In this document: piece by piece, positions 28,424 through 34,481 of the stretch
Numbering within the stretch: the stretch's first letter is position 1
How the letters are laid out: every line of letters begins with the position of its first letter
Assembly (NCBI GenBank): GCA_001804865.1
Contig: MHBK01000043.1
Location: forward strand, 87,679-125,170
Direction: 5' to 3'
DNA: 37,492 nt
Origin: Lentisphaerae bacterium GWF2_57_35
GTDB lineage: Bacteria > Verrucomicrobiota > Kiritimatiellia > CAIQIC01 > GWF2-57-35
Notes under the pieces: model-generated
Seen by the model: the letters and a program-made list of their open reading frames with translations, nothing else
Database searches by the model: none
What the model was told of the DNA's origin: nothing
Translations under genes and position numbers: made by a program

Positions 28424-29218
28424 TTAGCCTTTCTTCCTCGCTTCAATGCTCGCAGACCGCACGTAATTCTCCGCACCGCTTCCAGGGAACCAGTCCTTGA
28501 TGAAATGGCGGCTTTCGTTTTTCACCTGCACCTTCACCTCCACAAAGCCCGCCTCGCGCAGCATCCGTTCGGTTTCCTCAACCGACGCCGCGCCGGCGAT
28601 GCAGCCGCTGTAGGCTTCGAGATTGCATTTAACATCGGCAGGAATGTCGCAAACCGCCACGACGTCCGAGATAGCGAGCCGCCCGTTAGGGCGCAGCACG
28701 CGAAAAGCGTCGGCATATACCTGGGCTTTGTCCGGCGAGAGATTGATGACGCAATTGGACATGACGACATCCGCGGTTCCATCCGCCGCGGGCAGATGTT
28801 CGATTTCGCCCAACCGGAATTCCACGTTCTTGAACCCGGCCTTCTGCGCGTTGCCGCGGGCCTTGCTGATCATGTCGGGGGTCATGTCGATGCCAATGAC
28901 GCGTCCCGTCTCGCCGACCTTGCGGGCCGCCAGGAAACAATCAAACCCGCCTCCGCTGCCCAAATCGACCACGGTTTCTCCGGGTTTGAGCGCTGCGATG
29001 GCTTGTGGGTTTCCGCAACCGAGCCCCAGGTTTGCCCCCTCCGGCGCCGCGGCGATTTCTTCGAGGGTGTAGCCGATTTTGGCCGATGCCTCCGGGTTGA
29101 GCAACGCATCCGGGGAGCAGCATCCGTCCCCGCCGCAACAACTCCCGCCGGTTTTCGCAATCCCGGCATAACGCTGACGTACCTGTCCGCGAATTTTGTC
29201 CTGTTCCGATTCCAACAT
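28424..29218 (-). CDS. arsM: Arsenite S-adenosylmethionine methyltransferase
   Basis: The protein has 264 residues. It transfers methyl groups from SAM to As(III) in the cytoplasm. The SAM-binding motif is VVDLGSGGGFDCF, preceded by EGANLGLGCGNP, characteristic of ArsM. Conserved arsenic-binding cysteines are visible: the N-terminal SCCGGDGCC, the central SNCVINL, and the later SGCIAGA. ArsM products are volatile or less retained methylated arsenicals. It follows arsC by 37 bases and has only a weak ribosome-binding site. Note that the same gene cluster also carries the mercury-methylating HgcA, a corrinoid protein unrelated to ArsM. Confidence 0.95.
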   Translation of the reverse strand: MLESEQDKIRGQVRQRYAGIAKTGGSCCGGDGCCSPDALLNPEASAKIGYTLEEIAAAPEGANLGLGCGNPQAIAALKPGETVVDLGSGGGFDCFLAARKVGETGRVIGIDMTPDMISKARGNAQKAGFKNVEFRLGEIEHLPAADGTADVVMSNCVINLSPDKAQVYADAFRVLRPNGRLAISDVVAVCDIPADVKCNLEAYSGCIAGAASVEETERMLREAGFVEVKVQVKNESRHFIKDWFPGSGAENYVRSASIEARKKG

Positions 29219-29255
29219 GATTTGCTCTGTTTCTTCTTTTATCCGTGATGGTTGC

Positions 29256-29717
29256 TTATTTGCGATTTTCCGCGCTTTGAAGGGGTGTCTCTAATCCTTC
29301 GGGCAATGTTTCGACAAAGGCCCGTATTTCATCCCTAACGCGGCGATAATGATTCAGAGCCTCTTCTTCCGATTGGGCCTCCTTCGCCAGGCGCGGCGGG
29401 TCGTCGAAGTTCTTGTGCGCGACGCGAGTTTTCCCGGGGAATAGGGGACATGACTCGTGCGCGTTGTCGCAGACGGTCACCACGTAGTCGAACGACACGT
29501 TCTTCAGTTCGTTCAGGTTTTTTGACCGATGGCCGGAAATATCCACGCCGGCTTCGGCCATGACCCTGACCGCATTGGGATTGAGACCGTGGGTTTCGAT
29601 GCCGGCCGAATACGCCTCGATCGCGCCGCCTTTGAGCTGCCGGGTCCAGCCTTCGGCCATCTGGCTGCGGCACGAGTTGCCCGTGCAAAGAAATAAAACG
29701 CGTAACGGGTTGTTCAT
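29256..29717 (-). CDS. arsC: Arsenate reductase, thioredoxin-coupled
   Basis: The protein has 153 residues of the low-molecular-weight phosphatase fold. The P-loop CTGNSCRSQMAEGW supplies C11 and R17; C83 and C90 (VCDNAHESCP) form the relay pair, matching C10/C82/C89 of the staphylococcal enzyme. It reduces arsenate to arsenite, recycled by thioredoxin. I chose ATG 29717, which begins at the usual N-terminus (MNNPLRVLFLCTGN); an in-frame start 21 bases upstream would fall within the operator region. It is the first gene after the second ArsR-type operator. Confidence 0.95.
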   Translation of the reverse strand: MNNPLRVLFLCTGNSCRSQMAEGWTRQLKGGAIEAYSAGIETHGLNPNAVRVMAEAGVDISGHRSKNLNELKNVSFDYVVTVCDNAHESCPLFPGKTRVAHKNFDDPPRLAKEAQSEEEALNHYRRVRDEIRAFVETLPEGLETPLQSAENRK

Positions 29718-29738
29718 GGTCGATCGGTTCCTCTTCAC

Positions 29739-29758
29739 ATTTCGTTATATGACGAAAT
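29739..29758. promoter_or_regulatory. ArsR-type operator in front of arsC
   Basis: The palindrome ATTTCGTTATATGACGAAAT differs by one base from the reverse complement of the site in front of arsR (33087-33106). It overlaps the -10 box of the arsC promoter. Confidence 0.85.
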
Positions 29759-29784
29759 ATAGAATGGGGCGCGCGGCGTGTCAA
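29756..29784 (-). promoter_or_regulatory. arsC-arsM-acr3 promoter
   Basis: TTGACA (29784-29779) and TATATT (29761-29756) have a 17-bp spacer, nearly a consensus sigma-70 promoter. The operator begins within the -10 box and continues over the start point. Confidence 0.85.
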
Positions 29785-29803
29785 GGGGGTCTCCTGAACG
29801 CCA

Positions 29804-29932
29804 GCCATTCGCAGGATAGCCCTGGGCCGCGAGGCCGCGGCCCCACCCAACGTTGGCGGCAGGCATTTTTGGCGGGAGGGACGGCGGCCTCGCCGTCCAT
29901 GTCCGACAGAAAGAGGCCCTCATGCGAATGGC
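29804..29932. repeat. Hairpin cluster bounded by GCCATTCGCA inverted repeats
   Basis: GCCATTCGCA (29804-29813) recurs inverted at 29923-29932. Between them are a GGCCGCGAGGCCGCGGCC hairpin and GACGGCG-GCCT-CGCCGTC (29880-29897). It fills the gap between the membrane-protein gene and the arsC promoter, and might separate the two transcripts. Confidence 0.6.
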
Positions 29933-29945
29933 AGCCTGACCAAGT

Positions 29946-30647
29946 TCAGAACGTCGCCAGCAAGTAGAACCCCGCGCACGTCAGTAGGACGCCCGCGACG
30001 GCGCGAATCGCCGTATCCGCCTTCCGCGCCTTGATGGAGGCCTTGCCGACCGAAACGCCGAACAGGATGGCGGCCAGCGGAAGGCTGAAGCCGATGGCAA
30101 AGGCTGCCATGAGCGCCAGGCCCCACGCGATATGCCCCATCAACAGGCTGGCGCCGATGACGATGAAGATGGCCGGATTGCACGGCAACGAGCAAGCCGC
30201 CAGGCCGCCGCCGAGAAACAGGCCTCCCAGCGCCACGCTTATTTTCCCGCCCGGGTTCGACGGCGCGCCGTCCTTCCGATCGCGACTTGGGAATTTGAAT
30301 GGAAGCAGCTTCAACGCGGCCAACCCCAGGAGCACGGCCACAGCCCCCGCAAACAGCTTCCAGTAATGACCGAGAAAGACTTGGGCCGCCTGGCCGACAA
30401 ATCCGGCCACCAATCCAAAAACAATCAGGGCCAGCATGGTCCCCGCCATAAAGGAAATGGCTGATGTAAAAGCCGCTCGCCGGCCTAGGTCCTGTCGCGT
30501 ACCCGAATAGGCCACCAACATGCCTACGGCTGGCACGGTACAACAGGTGCTGGCCGCGGCGCCCACGAGTCCGAGCAGGAACGCCAGCGGCAAGGCCGCC
30601 GGCCCCGTGCCCGCCGCTTGGAGCGTCTCCGTAACCCACTGCATCAT
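29946..30647 (-). CDS. CcdA/DsbD-type membrane protein, ArsG-like
   Basis: The protein has 233 residues and six or so membrane helices. The family moves reducing power across the membrane through a cysteine pair; here the candidates are C35/C36 (ASTCCTVPAV) in helix one and C152/C156 (ACSLPCNPAIF) in a later helix. The vicinal pair CC is unusual; most CcdA proteins have a single cysteine there. The context, next to a thioredoxin-like membrane protein in an ars operon, resembles the ArsF/ArsG pairs of organoarsenical systems, from which ArsG is known as an efflux permease. ATG 30647 has GGAGG six bases ahead. Either electron transfer or export of a thiol-bound metal is possible. Confidence 0.75.
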   Translation of the reverse strand: MMQWVTETLQAAGTGPAALPLAFLLGLVGAAASTCCTVPAVGMLVAYSGTRQDLGRRAAFTSAISFMAGTMLALIVFGLVAGFVGQAAQVFLGHYWKLFAGAVAVLLGLAALKLLPFKFPSRDRKDGAPSNPGGKISVALGGLFLGGGLAACSLPCNPAIFIVIGASLLMGHIAWGLALMAAFAIGFSLPLAAILFGVSVGKASIKARKADTAIRAVAGVLLTCAGFYLLATF

Positions 30648-30668
30648 GCCCGACCTCCATGAATCAGC

Positions 30669-31322
30669 TTACTTGGGACAACAACCGGCTCCAGCCGACG
30701 GGCCGCATCCGCCGGCGCTCGAAGCTTCCACGAAAGCCTGGACCAGCTTCGCCTCCGTAATCTCTCCCGAAACGGAGGCCATGCCGCGTCCCTTGACCAT
30801 CGCGAGCACGCGGGGCGGCGGTGTTTGGACAAAGAGCTTTTCGTAGTCAGGAGAGCCGGGCTTCAAGGTGAAGAGGCCAATCCGGCTTTGCGATCGGGCT
30901 GCGATCGTGCGGGCGGCATCCTGGATGGGCGCAACGAGCAGTTGGTCGGAGGCCTCATCCTGTCCGGGCAGAAAAACAAAGACCGCATCCGTATCGGCGG
31001 CCGCGTCGTTCAACTCGGAAAGCGCGCCGACTTCCTGGGTCTCCCTATCGGCTTTGAGCGCGGGCGACGGCGACGGAGGCGTGACGGTCAGGGAGGCGTA
31101 TCCAGGAGCGGTCGCGGCGCACGAAGCGCCCTGAGTCTTCACGAGAGCCCGCGCCACCAGCACGCCTGCAGCCAGCAGCACGATAAGGCCGATCGTCCAG
31201 CGGATTCGGAACGAACGCCCGGTTGGCTGGCAGGCGCAACCGGGACCGCAGGCCGAAGCGGCCTGCTTCAGCCGTTCCATGTTGTCGGGAGGGGTAGGTT
31301 CATTATCCTGGGTGCTCATCAT
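30669..31322 (-). CDS. Membrane-anchored thioredoxin-fold protein, ArsF-like (internal start)
   Basis: The protein has 217 residues if begun at ATG 31322 (or 31319), with AAGGAG six bases ahead. The N-terminus is cysteine-rich (C25, C29, C31 in ACGPGCACQ), one membrane helix spans 42-61, and the outer part resembles a thioredoxin fold without CxxC: TDAVFVFLPGQDEASDQLLVAPI, then TPPPRVLAMVKGRGM with the cis-proline region, and a helix EAKLVQAFVEAS. The C-terminus GGCGPSAGAGCCPK adds three more cysteines. ArsF-like proteins pair with ArsG-like membrane proteins, which is the next gene 21 bases on. A role in metal or electron handling is inference. It shares its frame and stop with hgcB. Confidence 0.7.
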   Translation of the reverse strand: MMSTQDNEPTPPDNMERLKQAASACGPGCACQPTGRSFRIRWTIGLIVLLAAGVLVARALVKTQGASCAATAPGYASLTVTPPSPSPALKADRETQEVGALSELNDAAADTDAVFVFLPGQDEASDQLLVAPIQDAARTIAARSQSRIGLFTLKPGSPDYEKLFVQTPPPRVLAMVKGRGMASVSGEITEAKLVQAFVEASSAGGCGPSAGAGCCPK

Positions 31323-31697
31323 TCGCTTCTCCTTATATATGATTTCATCCACATCAGTTCTTTCATCAGGCCGGGTCTCTTTCCCGATCGTATCGTCACG
31401 GTCGTTCTCGGAGGACGCCCCGCAGCAGCCGCTTTCGCCGCAACAGGTCTCTTTGCCGGTGACCATTTTGTTGATGATCGCCTGCGCGCACCCGACCCCG
31501 CTGTTTACCGAAATCGCTTTCGCGGGACAGTTTCGCGCGCACGCCCCGCATTCGATGCAGGCGTCGCGATCCTGAATTCTCGCTTTGCCCTGCTGAACGA
31601 GGAAAACGCCATGCGGGCACACCGCCTCGCACAGGCCGCAGCCCACGCAGCGTTCCACGTCAAGCCGAAGGCTGATCTGCGACGAGAGATATTTCAT
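30669..31697 (-). CDS. hgcB: HgcB ferredoxin, in frame with a membrane thioredoxin-like domain
   Basis: The ATG at 31697 overlaps the hgcA stop as ATGA. Residues 1-90 are HgcB: two [4Fe-4S] motifs, CVGCGLCEAVCP (C17-C27) and CIECGACARNCP (C48-C57), then the HgcB signature SGVGCAQAII and a vicinal CC at 85-86. HgcB donates electrons to the corrinoid of HgcA and hands over Hg(II) in mercury methylation. Known HgcB proteins end soon after the CC pair. Here a second pair (CC at 91-92) follows, and the frame continues without a stop through a charged linker into the membrane thioredoxin-like gene, giving 342 residues in all. A separate product from an internal start is equally likely, since a strong ribosome-binding site lies inside the frame at 31329-31334. 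Confidence 0.9.
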   Translation of the reverse strand: MKYLSSQISLRLDVERCVGCGLCEAVCPHGVFLVQQGKARIQDRDACIECGACARNCPAKAISVNSGVGCAQAIINKMVTGKETCCGESGCCGASSENDRDDTIGKETRPDERTDVDEIIYKEKRMMSTQDNEPTPPDNMERLKQAASACGPGCACQPTGRSFRIRWTIGLIVLLAAGVLVARALVKTQGASCAATAPGYASLTVTPPSPSPALKADRETQEVGALSELNDAAADTDAVFVFLPGQDEASDQLLVAPIQDAARTIAARSQSRIGLFTLKPGSPDYEKLFVQTPPPRVLAMVKGRGMASVSGEITEAKLVQAFVEASSAGGCGPSAGAGCCPK

Positions 31698-32707
31698 AAG
31701 CTGTTCCATCCCGCCAGCGTCCAGGCCGCCAGGCCAAGAATCCCCAAGGCCGCTTGGGCCGGCAGAGCCACGCGGACTTCGCGCCGGACGCCGGAGGGCG
31801 ACGTGAACGTCGTTGCTCCGGTGAAATTCAGGAGCAGAAAAGAGGCGCCTGCGATGACCAGAATCAGCCATGCCGTCAGCCGGAGCATGGTCCAGGCCGA
31901 AGGAATAACCAGCATGCTCATGGCCGCCAGAGCCGCACCAAGCCAGGCCCCTTTGATCGCGAAGGCGCGCGCGGGCAGCCACGGCAACAGCAAGGGTCCC
32001 AGCAAGCCCGCGAGAACATATACGGCCAGCCATAACAAAAGGACCGGACCGCCCCGGGCCGCTGCCTGCGTGAAGGAAAAGCCCGCTGGGGATAGGCCGG
32101 AAAGAAGAGCCAGCGCAAGGCCTGCCAGGAGCATCCGTTTGAAGTGGATGACTAATTCCAGCGGCGCCACGGCCAGCCGTTCATGCCATCGGAAATGGAC
32201 GCGCCGCATTTCGGGCGAGGCGGTGTTTCCAGCCGCCAGGAAACCGGGCAGGTCGCGGGCATAGACCGGCCCATAGACCACGTGAAACCCCGATAATCGG
32301 GTCACTTCAAAAGCATTCACTCCCGGGGCCGATAGTTGAGGCAGAATGAGTTGACGATGCGAGACGACCTGGTCCAACTGCACTTCGCGAATGCGTTGTA
32401 CCACTTCCGCCGTGCTGAAGGTTCCTTTGCCCGCCGCACACCAGACATTTACCGCTTTTGTATCCAACACGAGGATCCATCCATCGAGCCCCCTCAAGGC
32501 CCGGCGCAGATGATCGAAAGAAAGCTTATAATTTGCGGTCACGAAAACAGGGGCCTCCGGCTTCGGGGACCCGACCGAATACAGTCCCGGCCTAACGGCA
32601 TAGCGCATCCGTCCGATGCCCCAACGCACCTTGATGGCGCCGAGGCGGTCTCGCCAGGTCCAAGCTGACGATACGCGGCTGCAATGCACTGGAAGTGGTT
32701 TGCTCAT
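31694..32707 (-). CDS. hgcA: Mercury methylation corrinoid protein HgcA
   Basis: The protein has 337 residues, the usual length. The cap-helix motif NVWCAAGKGTF carries C90, equivalent to the cobalt-coordinating cysteine of known HgcA (C93 in strain ND132). Flanking signatures are PGLYSVGSP, PVFVTANYKLSFDHLRRAL, LDGWILVLDT, HRQLILPQLSAPG and GFHVVYGPVYARDLPGFL. Five membrane helices follow (about 170-337). HgcA transfers a methyl carbanion from methylcobalamin to Hg(II), yielding methylmercury. The frame extends upstream across arsR, but that part is non-coding; ATG 32707 overlaps the arsR stop as ATGA, so translation is coupled. hgcB follows, again with ATGA overlap. Confidence 0.96.
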   Translation of the reverse strand: MSKPLPVHCSRVSSAWTWRDRLGAIKVRWGIGRMRYAVRPGLYSVGSPKPEAPVFVTANYKLSFDHLRRALRGLDGWILVLDTKAVNVWCAAGKGTFSTAEVVQRIREVQLDQVVSHRQLILPQLSAPGVNAFEVTRLSGFHVVYGPVYARDLPGFLAAGNTASPEMRRVHFRWHERLAVAPLELVIHFKRMLLAGLALALLSGLSPAGFSFTQAAARGGPVLLLWLAVYVLAGLLGPLLLPWLPARAFAIKGAWLGAALAAMSMLVIPSAWTMLRLTAWLILVIAGASFLLLNFTGATTFTSPSGVRREVRVALPAQAALGILGLAAWTLAGWNSL

Positions 32708-33072
32708 GGTTTGCAAAAGAGCTTCCGGCATAGCTCCTCGACGCCCATTTTGTCGATGGCGCGCAAATGCCGGTCGTCCGCCTTGACGGCGGGCGATTTT
32801 TCCAATGCTTGGAAAATGGGAGCGGCCTTTTTTCCAATGATTGGAAAATGGGCTTGATCCGCCATGCGATAATACACCCAGCGCCCCTCCTTGCGGGAGT
32901 CGAGCAGTCCCGCGTCGCGAAGAATGGAAAGGTGCTTCGATACCGTGGAAGGGGAAAGCCCCATCAGCTCGATGAGCTGGCAGACGCACAACTCGCCATG
33001 ACGCAAAGCGTAGAGCATCCTCAGCCGATTCTCGTCCGATAAAGCGCCAAAAATCCGGAGCGCATCCTTCAT
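32704..33072 (-). CDS. arsR: ArsR-family metalloregulator with in-frame repeat insertion
   Basis: The protein has 122 residues. Winged-helix fold: ENRLRMLYALRHGELCVCQL with the metal-binding ELCVC box (C29, C31), then the recognition helix SPSTVSKHLSILRDAGLL and the wing RKEGRWVYYRM. Arsenite or another thiophilic metal should release it from DNA. Residues 75-92 (HFPIIGKKAAPIFQALEK) are encoded by two copies of the palindrome that is intergenic elsewhere in the window, so the protein carries a repeat-derived peptide after the wing. ATG 33072 has AGGAG ahead, and the gene is followed by hgcA with an ATGA overlap. It is the likely regulator of both operator sites. Confidence 0.95.
   Translation of the reverse strand: MKDALRIFGALSDENRLRMLYALRHGELCVCQLIELMGLSPSTVSKHLSILRDAGLLDSRKEGRWVYYRMADQAHFPIIGKKAAPIFQALEKSPAVKADDRHLRAIDKMGVEELCRKLFCKP
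32798..32848. repeat. Paired TTTTCCAATnnTTGGAAAA palindromes inside arsR
   Basis: Palindromes at 32798-32816 and 32830-32848 are joined by a TGGGAGCGGCC-type link. The same two-palindrome unit occurs at 22583-22628 between genes, in the opposite orientation. Here it lies wholly within the arsR reading frame, translated as residues 75-92. Confidence 0.9.
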
Positions 33073-33086
33073 GAGTCATCTCCTGT

Positions 33087-33106
33087 ATTTCGTCATGTAA
33101 CGAAAT
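33087..33106. promoter_or_regulatory. ArsR-type operator in front of arsR-hgcAB
   Basis: The palindrome ATTTCGTCATGTAACGAAAT overlaps the -10 box, 14 bases ahead of the arsR start. Its partner is at 29739-29758. Confidence 0.87.
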
Positions 33107-33134
33107 ATTATGGGGAAAATCCGGCTCGCGTCAA
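33105..33134 (-). promoter_or_regulatory. arsR-hgcA-hgcB promoter
   Basis: TTGACG (33134-33129) and TAATAT (33110-33105) have an 18-bp spacer. Transcription would start inside the operator. Confidence 0.75.
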
Positions 33135-33199
33135 CCGGATTTATGGCAAGAGCGAAAGAACAGTCCAAATGTATGGGAAAGCGTGCTCGACGCGGATTG

Positions 33200-33333
33200 C
33201 CCATGTCGGAACCTCTTTATTCGTTGCGCCTCTTCATTCGTTGGAAATCATCTTCTTTGAAGACCGACATGGGAGCCGTGCCGTTCGAAGAGAAGACAAA
33301 GAAAGTTTCCAACGAATAGGAAGCGCAACGAAT
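33200..33333. repeat. Interleaved inverted repeats (A-B-A'-B')
   Basis: CCCATGTCGG (33200-33209) pairs with CCGACATGGG (33264-33273). Enclosed and overlapping is a second pair: ATTCGTTGCGC...ATTCGTTGGAAA (33219-33247) with TTTCCAACGAAT...GCGCAACGAAT (33306-33333). As RNA this could form a pseudoknot; as DNA it could be a protein-binding or mobile-element end. It lies between the methyltransferase-like gene and the arsR promoter; short frames across it show no protein features. Confidence 0.65.
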
Positions 33334-33354
33334 GGGGGAGATGAAGAATAATCG

Positions 33355-34080
33355 CTACCCTTCGATCTTTGCCACGTAGACCGTATTGGCGGATTTGCTA
33401 TCGGTCAACGGATTGGGGAACGTCACGACTTCCGCCCGGACCTGGGGGAAAACCGTTTCGAGTTTCCTGATGAATGTTTCTTCGGGCGGATCGTTGGACC
33501 AGAGGGCGAATACGCCGCCCCGATGAAGGAAGGCGGTCAGCCGGTGCAAGCCGTTCGTCTCGTAAAATGGGGCGTGGAGGGGACTCAGCCACTGGCTGGG
33601 GGAATGATCGACGTCCAGCAAAATGGCGTGGAATTTCCGGTCGGGCAGCTCGGGATCGAAGCCGTGGCCATCCGGCCCGGCCACGGCGAAGAAATCGCCG
33701 TGGATCAGCCGGCTGCGGGAATCGCCGACCAGCCGATCGCCCAGAGGAACCAGTTTGCGTTGGTGCCAATCCATGACTGCGTCCAACGCTTCGATCACCA
33801 ACAGGGACCGAACGCCAGGATAATCCAAGACGGCTGCAGCGGTATAGCCCAAGCCCAGGCCGCCTACCACGACATCCAGCGGAGTCTGGGCGACGCGTTC
33901 CAAGCCGAGGCGTACCATGGCCACTTCGGCGTCGTGAAACAAGCTGGACATCAGATACTCCTCGCCCAGTTTCACCTCGTAGACTTCCTGGTTGTCCAGC
34001 GCCGGCAACAAGCGCCGCCGAAGGATCAATTCCCCCATCCGCGTCATCTGTCTGTCCAATTCTTCAATACGGGCTTTCAT
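33355..34080 (-). CDS. Spermidine-synthase-like methyltransferase-fold protein
   Basis: The protein has 241 residues. The Rossmann-like motif VVVGGLGLGYTAAAVL (about 69-84) is followed by the acidic residue of strand two (LLVIEALDAVMDW), as in spermine/spermidine synthases. The middle has DRKFHAILLDVDHSPSQWL, where polyamine synthases carry the catalytic aspartate. The N-terminal strands that bind the amine substrate are shorter than in SpeE, so the substrate may differ. It stands alone, transcribed towards the ars/hgc locus but separated from it by the interleaved repeats and the arsR promoter. Confidence 0.75.
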   Translation of the reverse strand: MKARIEELDRQMTRMGELILRRRLLPALDNQEVYEVKLGEEYLMSSLFHDAEVAMVRLGLERVAQTPLDVVVGGLGLGYTAAAVLDYPGVRSLLVIEALDAVMDWHQRKLVPLGDRLVGDSRSRLIHGDFFAVAGPDGHGFDPELPDRKFHAILLDVDHSPSQWLSPLHAPFYETNGLHRLTAFLHRGGVFALWSNDPPEETFIRKLETVFPQVRAEVVTFPNPLTDSKSANTVYVAKIEG

Positions 34081-34121
34081 GGTTTTCCTTTACTGCAAAG
34101 AGACTTCACCTTTTGTTTCTC

Positions 34122-34151
34122 CTAATCTTAATCCTAATCGTAATCATAATC
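34122..34151. repeat. TAATCN hexamer array, five units
   Basis: CTAATC, TTAATC, CTAATC, GTAATC and ATAATC stand in tandem. A second array of the same type is at 37333-37362. Every unit varies only in its first base. Confidence 0.85.
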
Positions 34152-34481
34152 TCTCTTTGTTTTGTCATAGACGTTGGGACTGCATGGTCTTTTTCTGTGA
34201 AATGATAACTTATTGATTTGCCGGTAGATCCACATTTTGGAGGGTCGCGCTCCGTCGCGACCGGAAGAAGACGGTTCCGACAGAGCGGAACCCTCCAGGA
34301 ATCATGTACTTGGATTGCTCGAAGGCGTGCCGAACCCGTTTTGCGATCCAACAAATTACAGGGCACATAAAAAAACCGTGATTGGGACAGGTCCCAGAAA
34401 AGGGTTGCCCGCCGTGAGGGGCTGTGCGACGATCCTATCGAGTTCGTCAGGGTTGGGGGAGGGCGCTTTAGGAGAATGATG
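34152..34481. other. Non-coding gap with repeats, no gene seen
   Basis: Apart from the double-hairpin repeat at 34238-34297 and a small palindrome TGGGACAGGTCCCA (34383-34396), this stretch shows no coding signal. The promoter of the DUF362 gene should lie here, but I could not pick one with confidence. Confidence 0.5.
34238..34297. repeat. Double-hairpin repeat, copy c
   Basis: These 60 bp are nearly identical to 22740-22799; the arms are the same and only the central spacer differs. It is 11.4 kb away from the other copies and lies between the methyltransferase-like and DUF362 genes. Confidence 0.87.

Noticed and set aside
32708..33079. N-terminal extension of the hgcA frame across arsR
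   Set aside because: The extension has no HgcA features, is rich in R, G and P, and lies over arsR in another frame. The ATGA overlap gives a better start.
33110..33319. Short frames of 60-70 residues ahead of arsR
   Set aside because: They cross the interleaved inverted repeats; basic, low-complexity products without a supported start.
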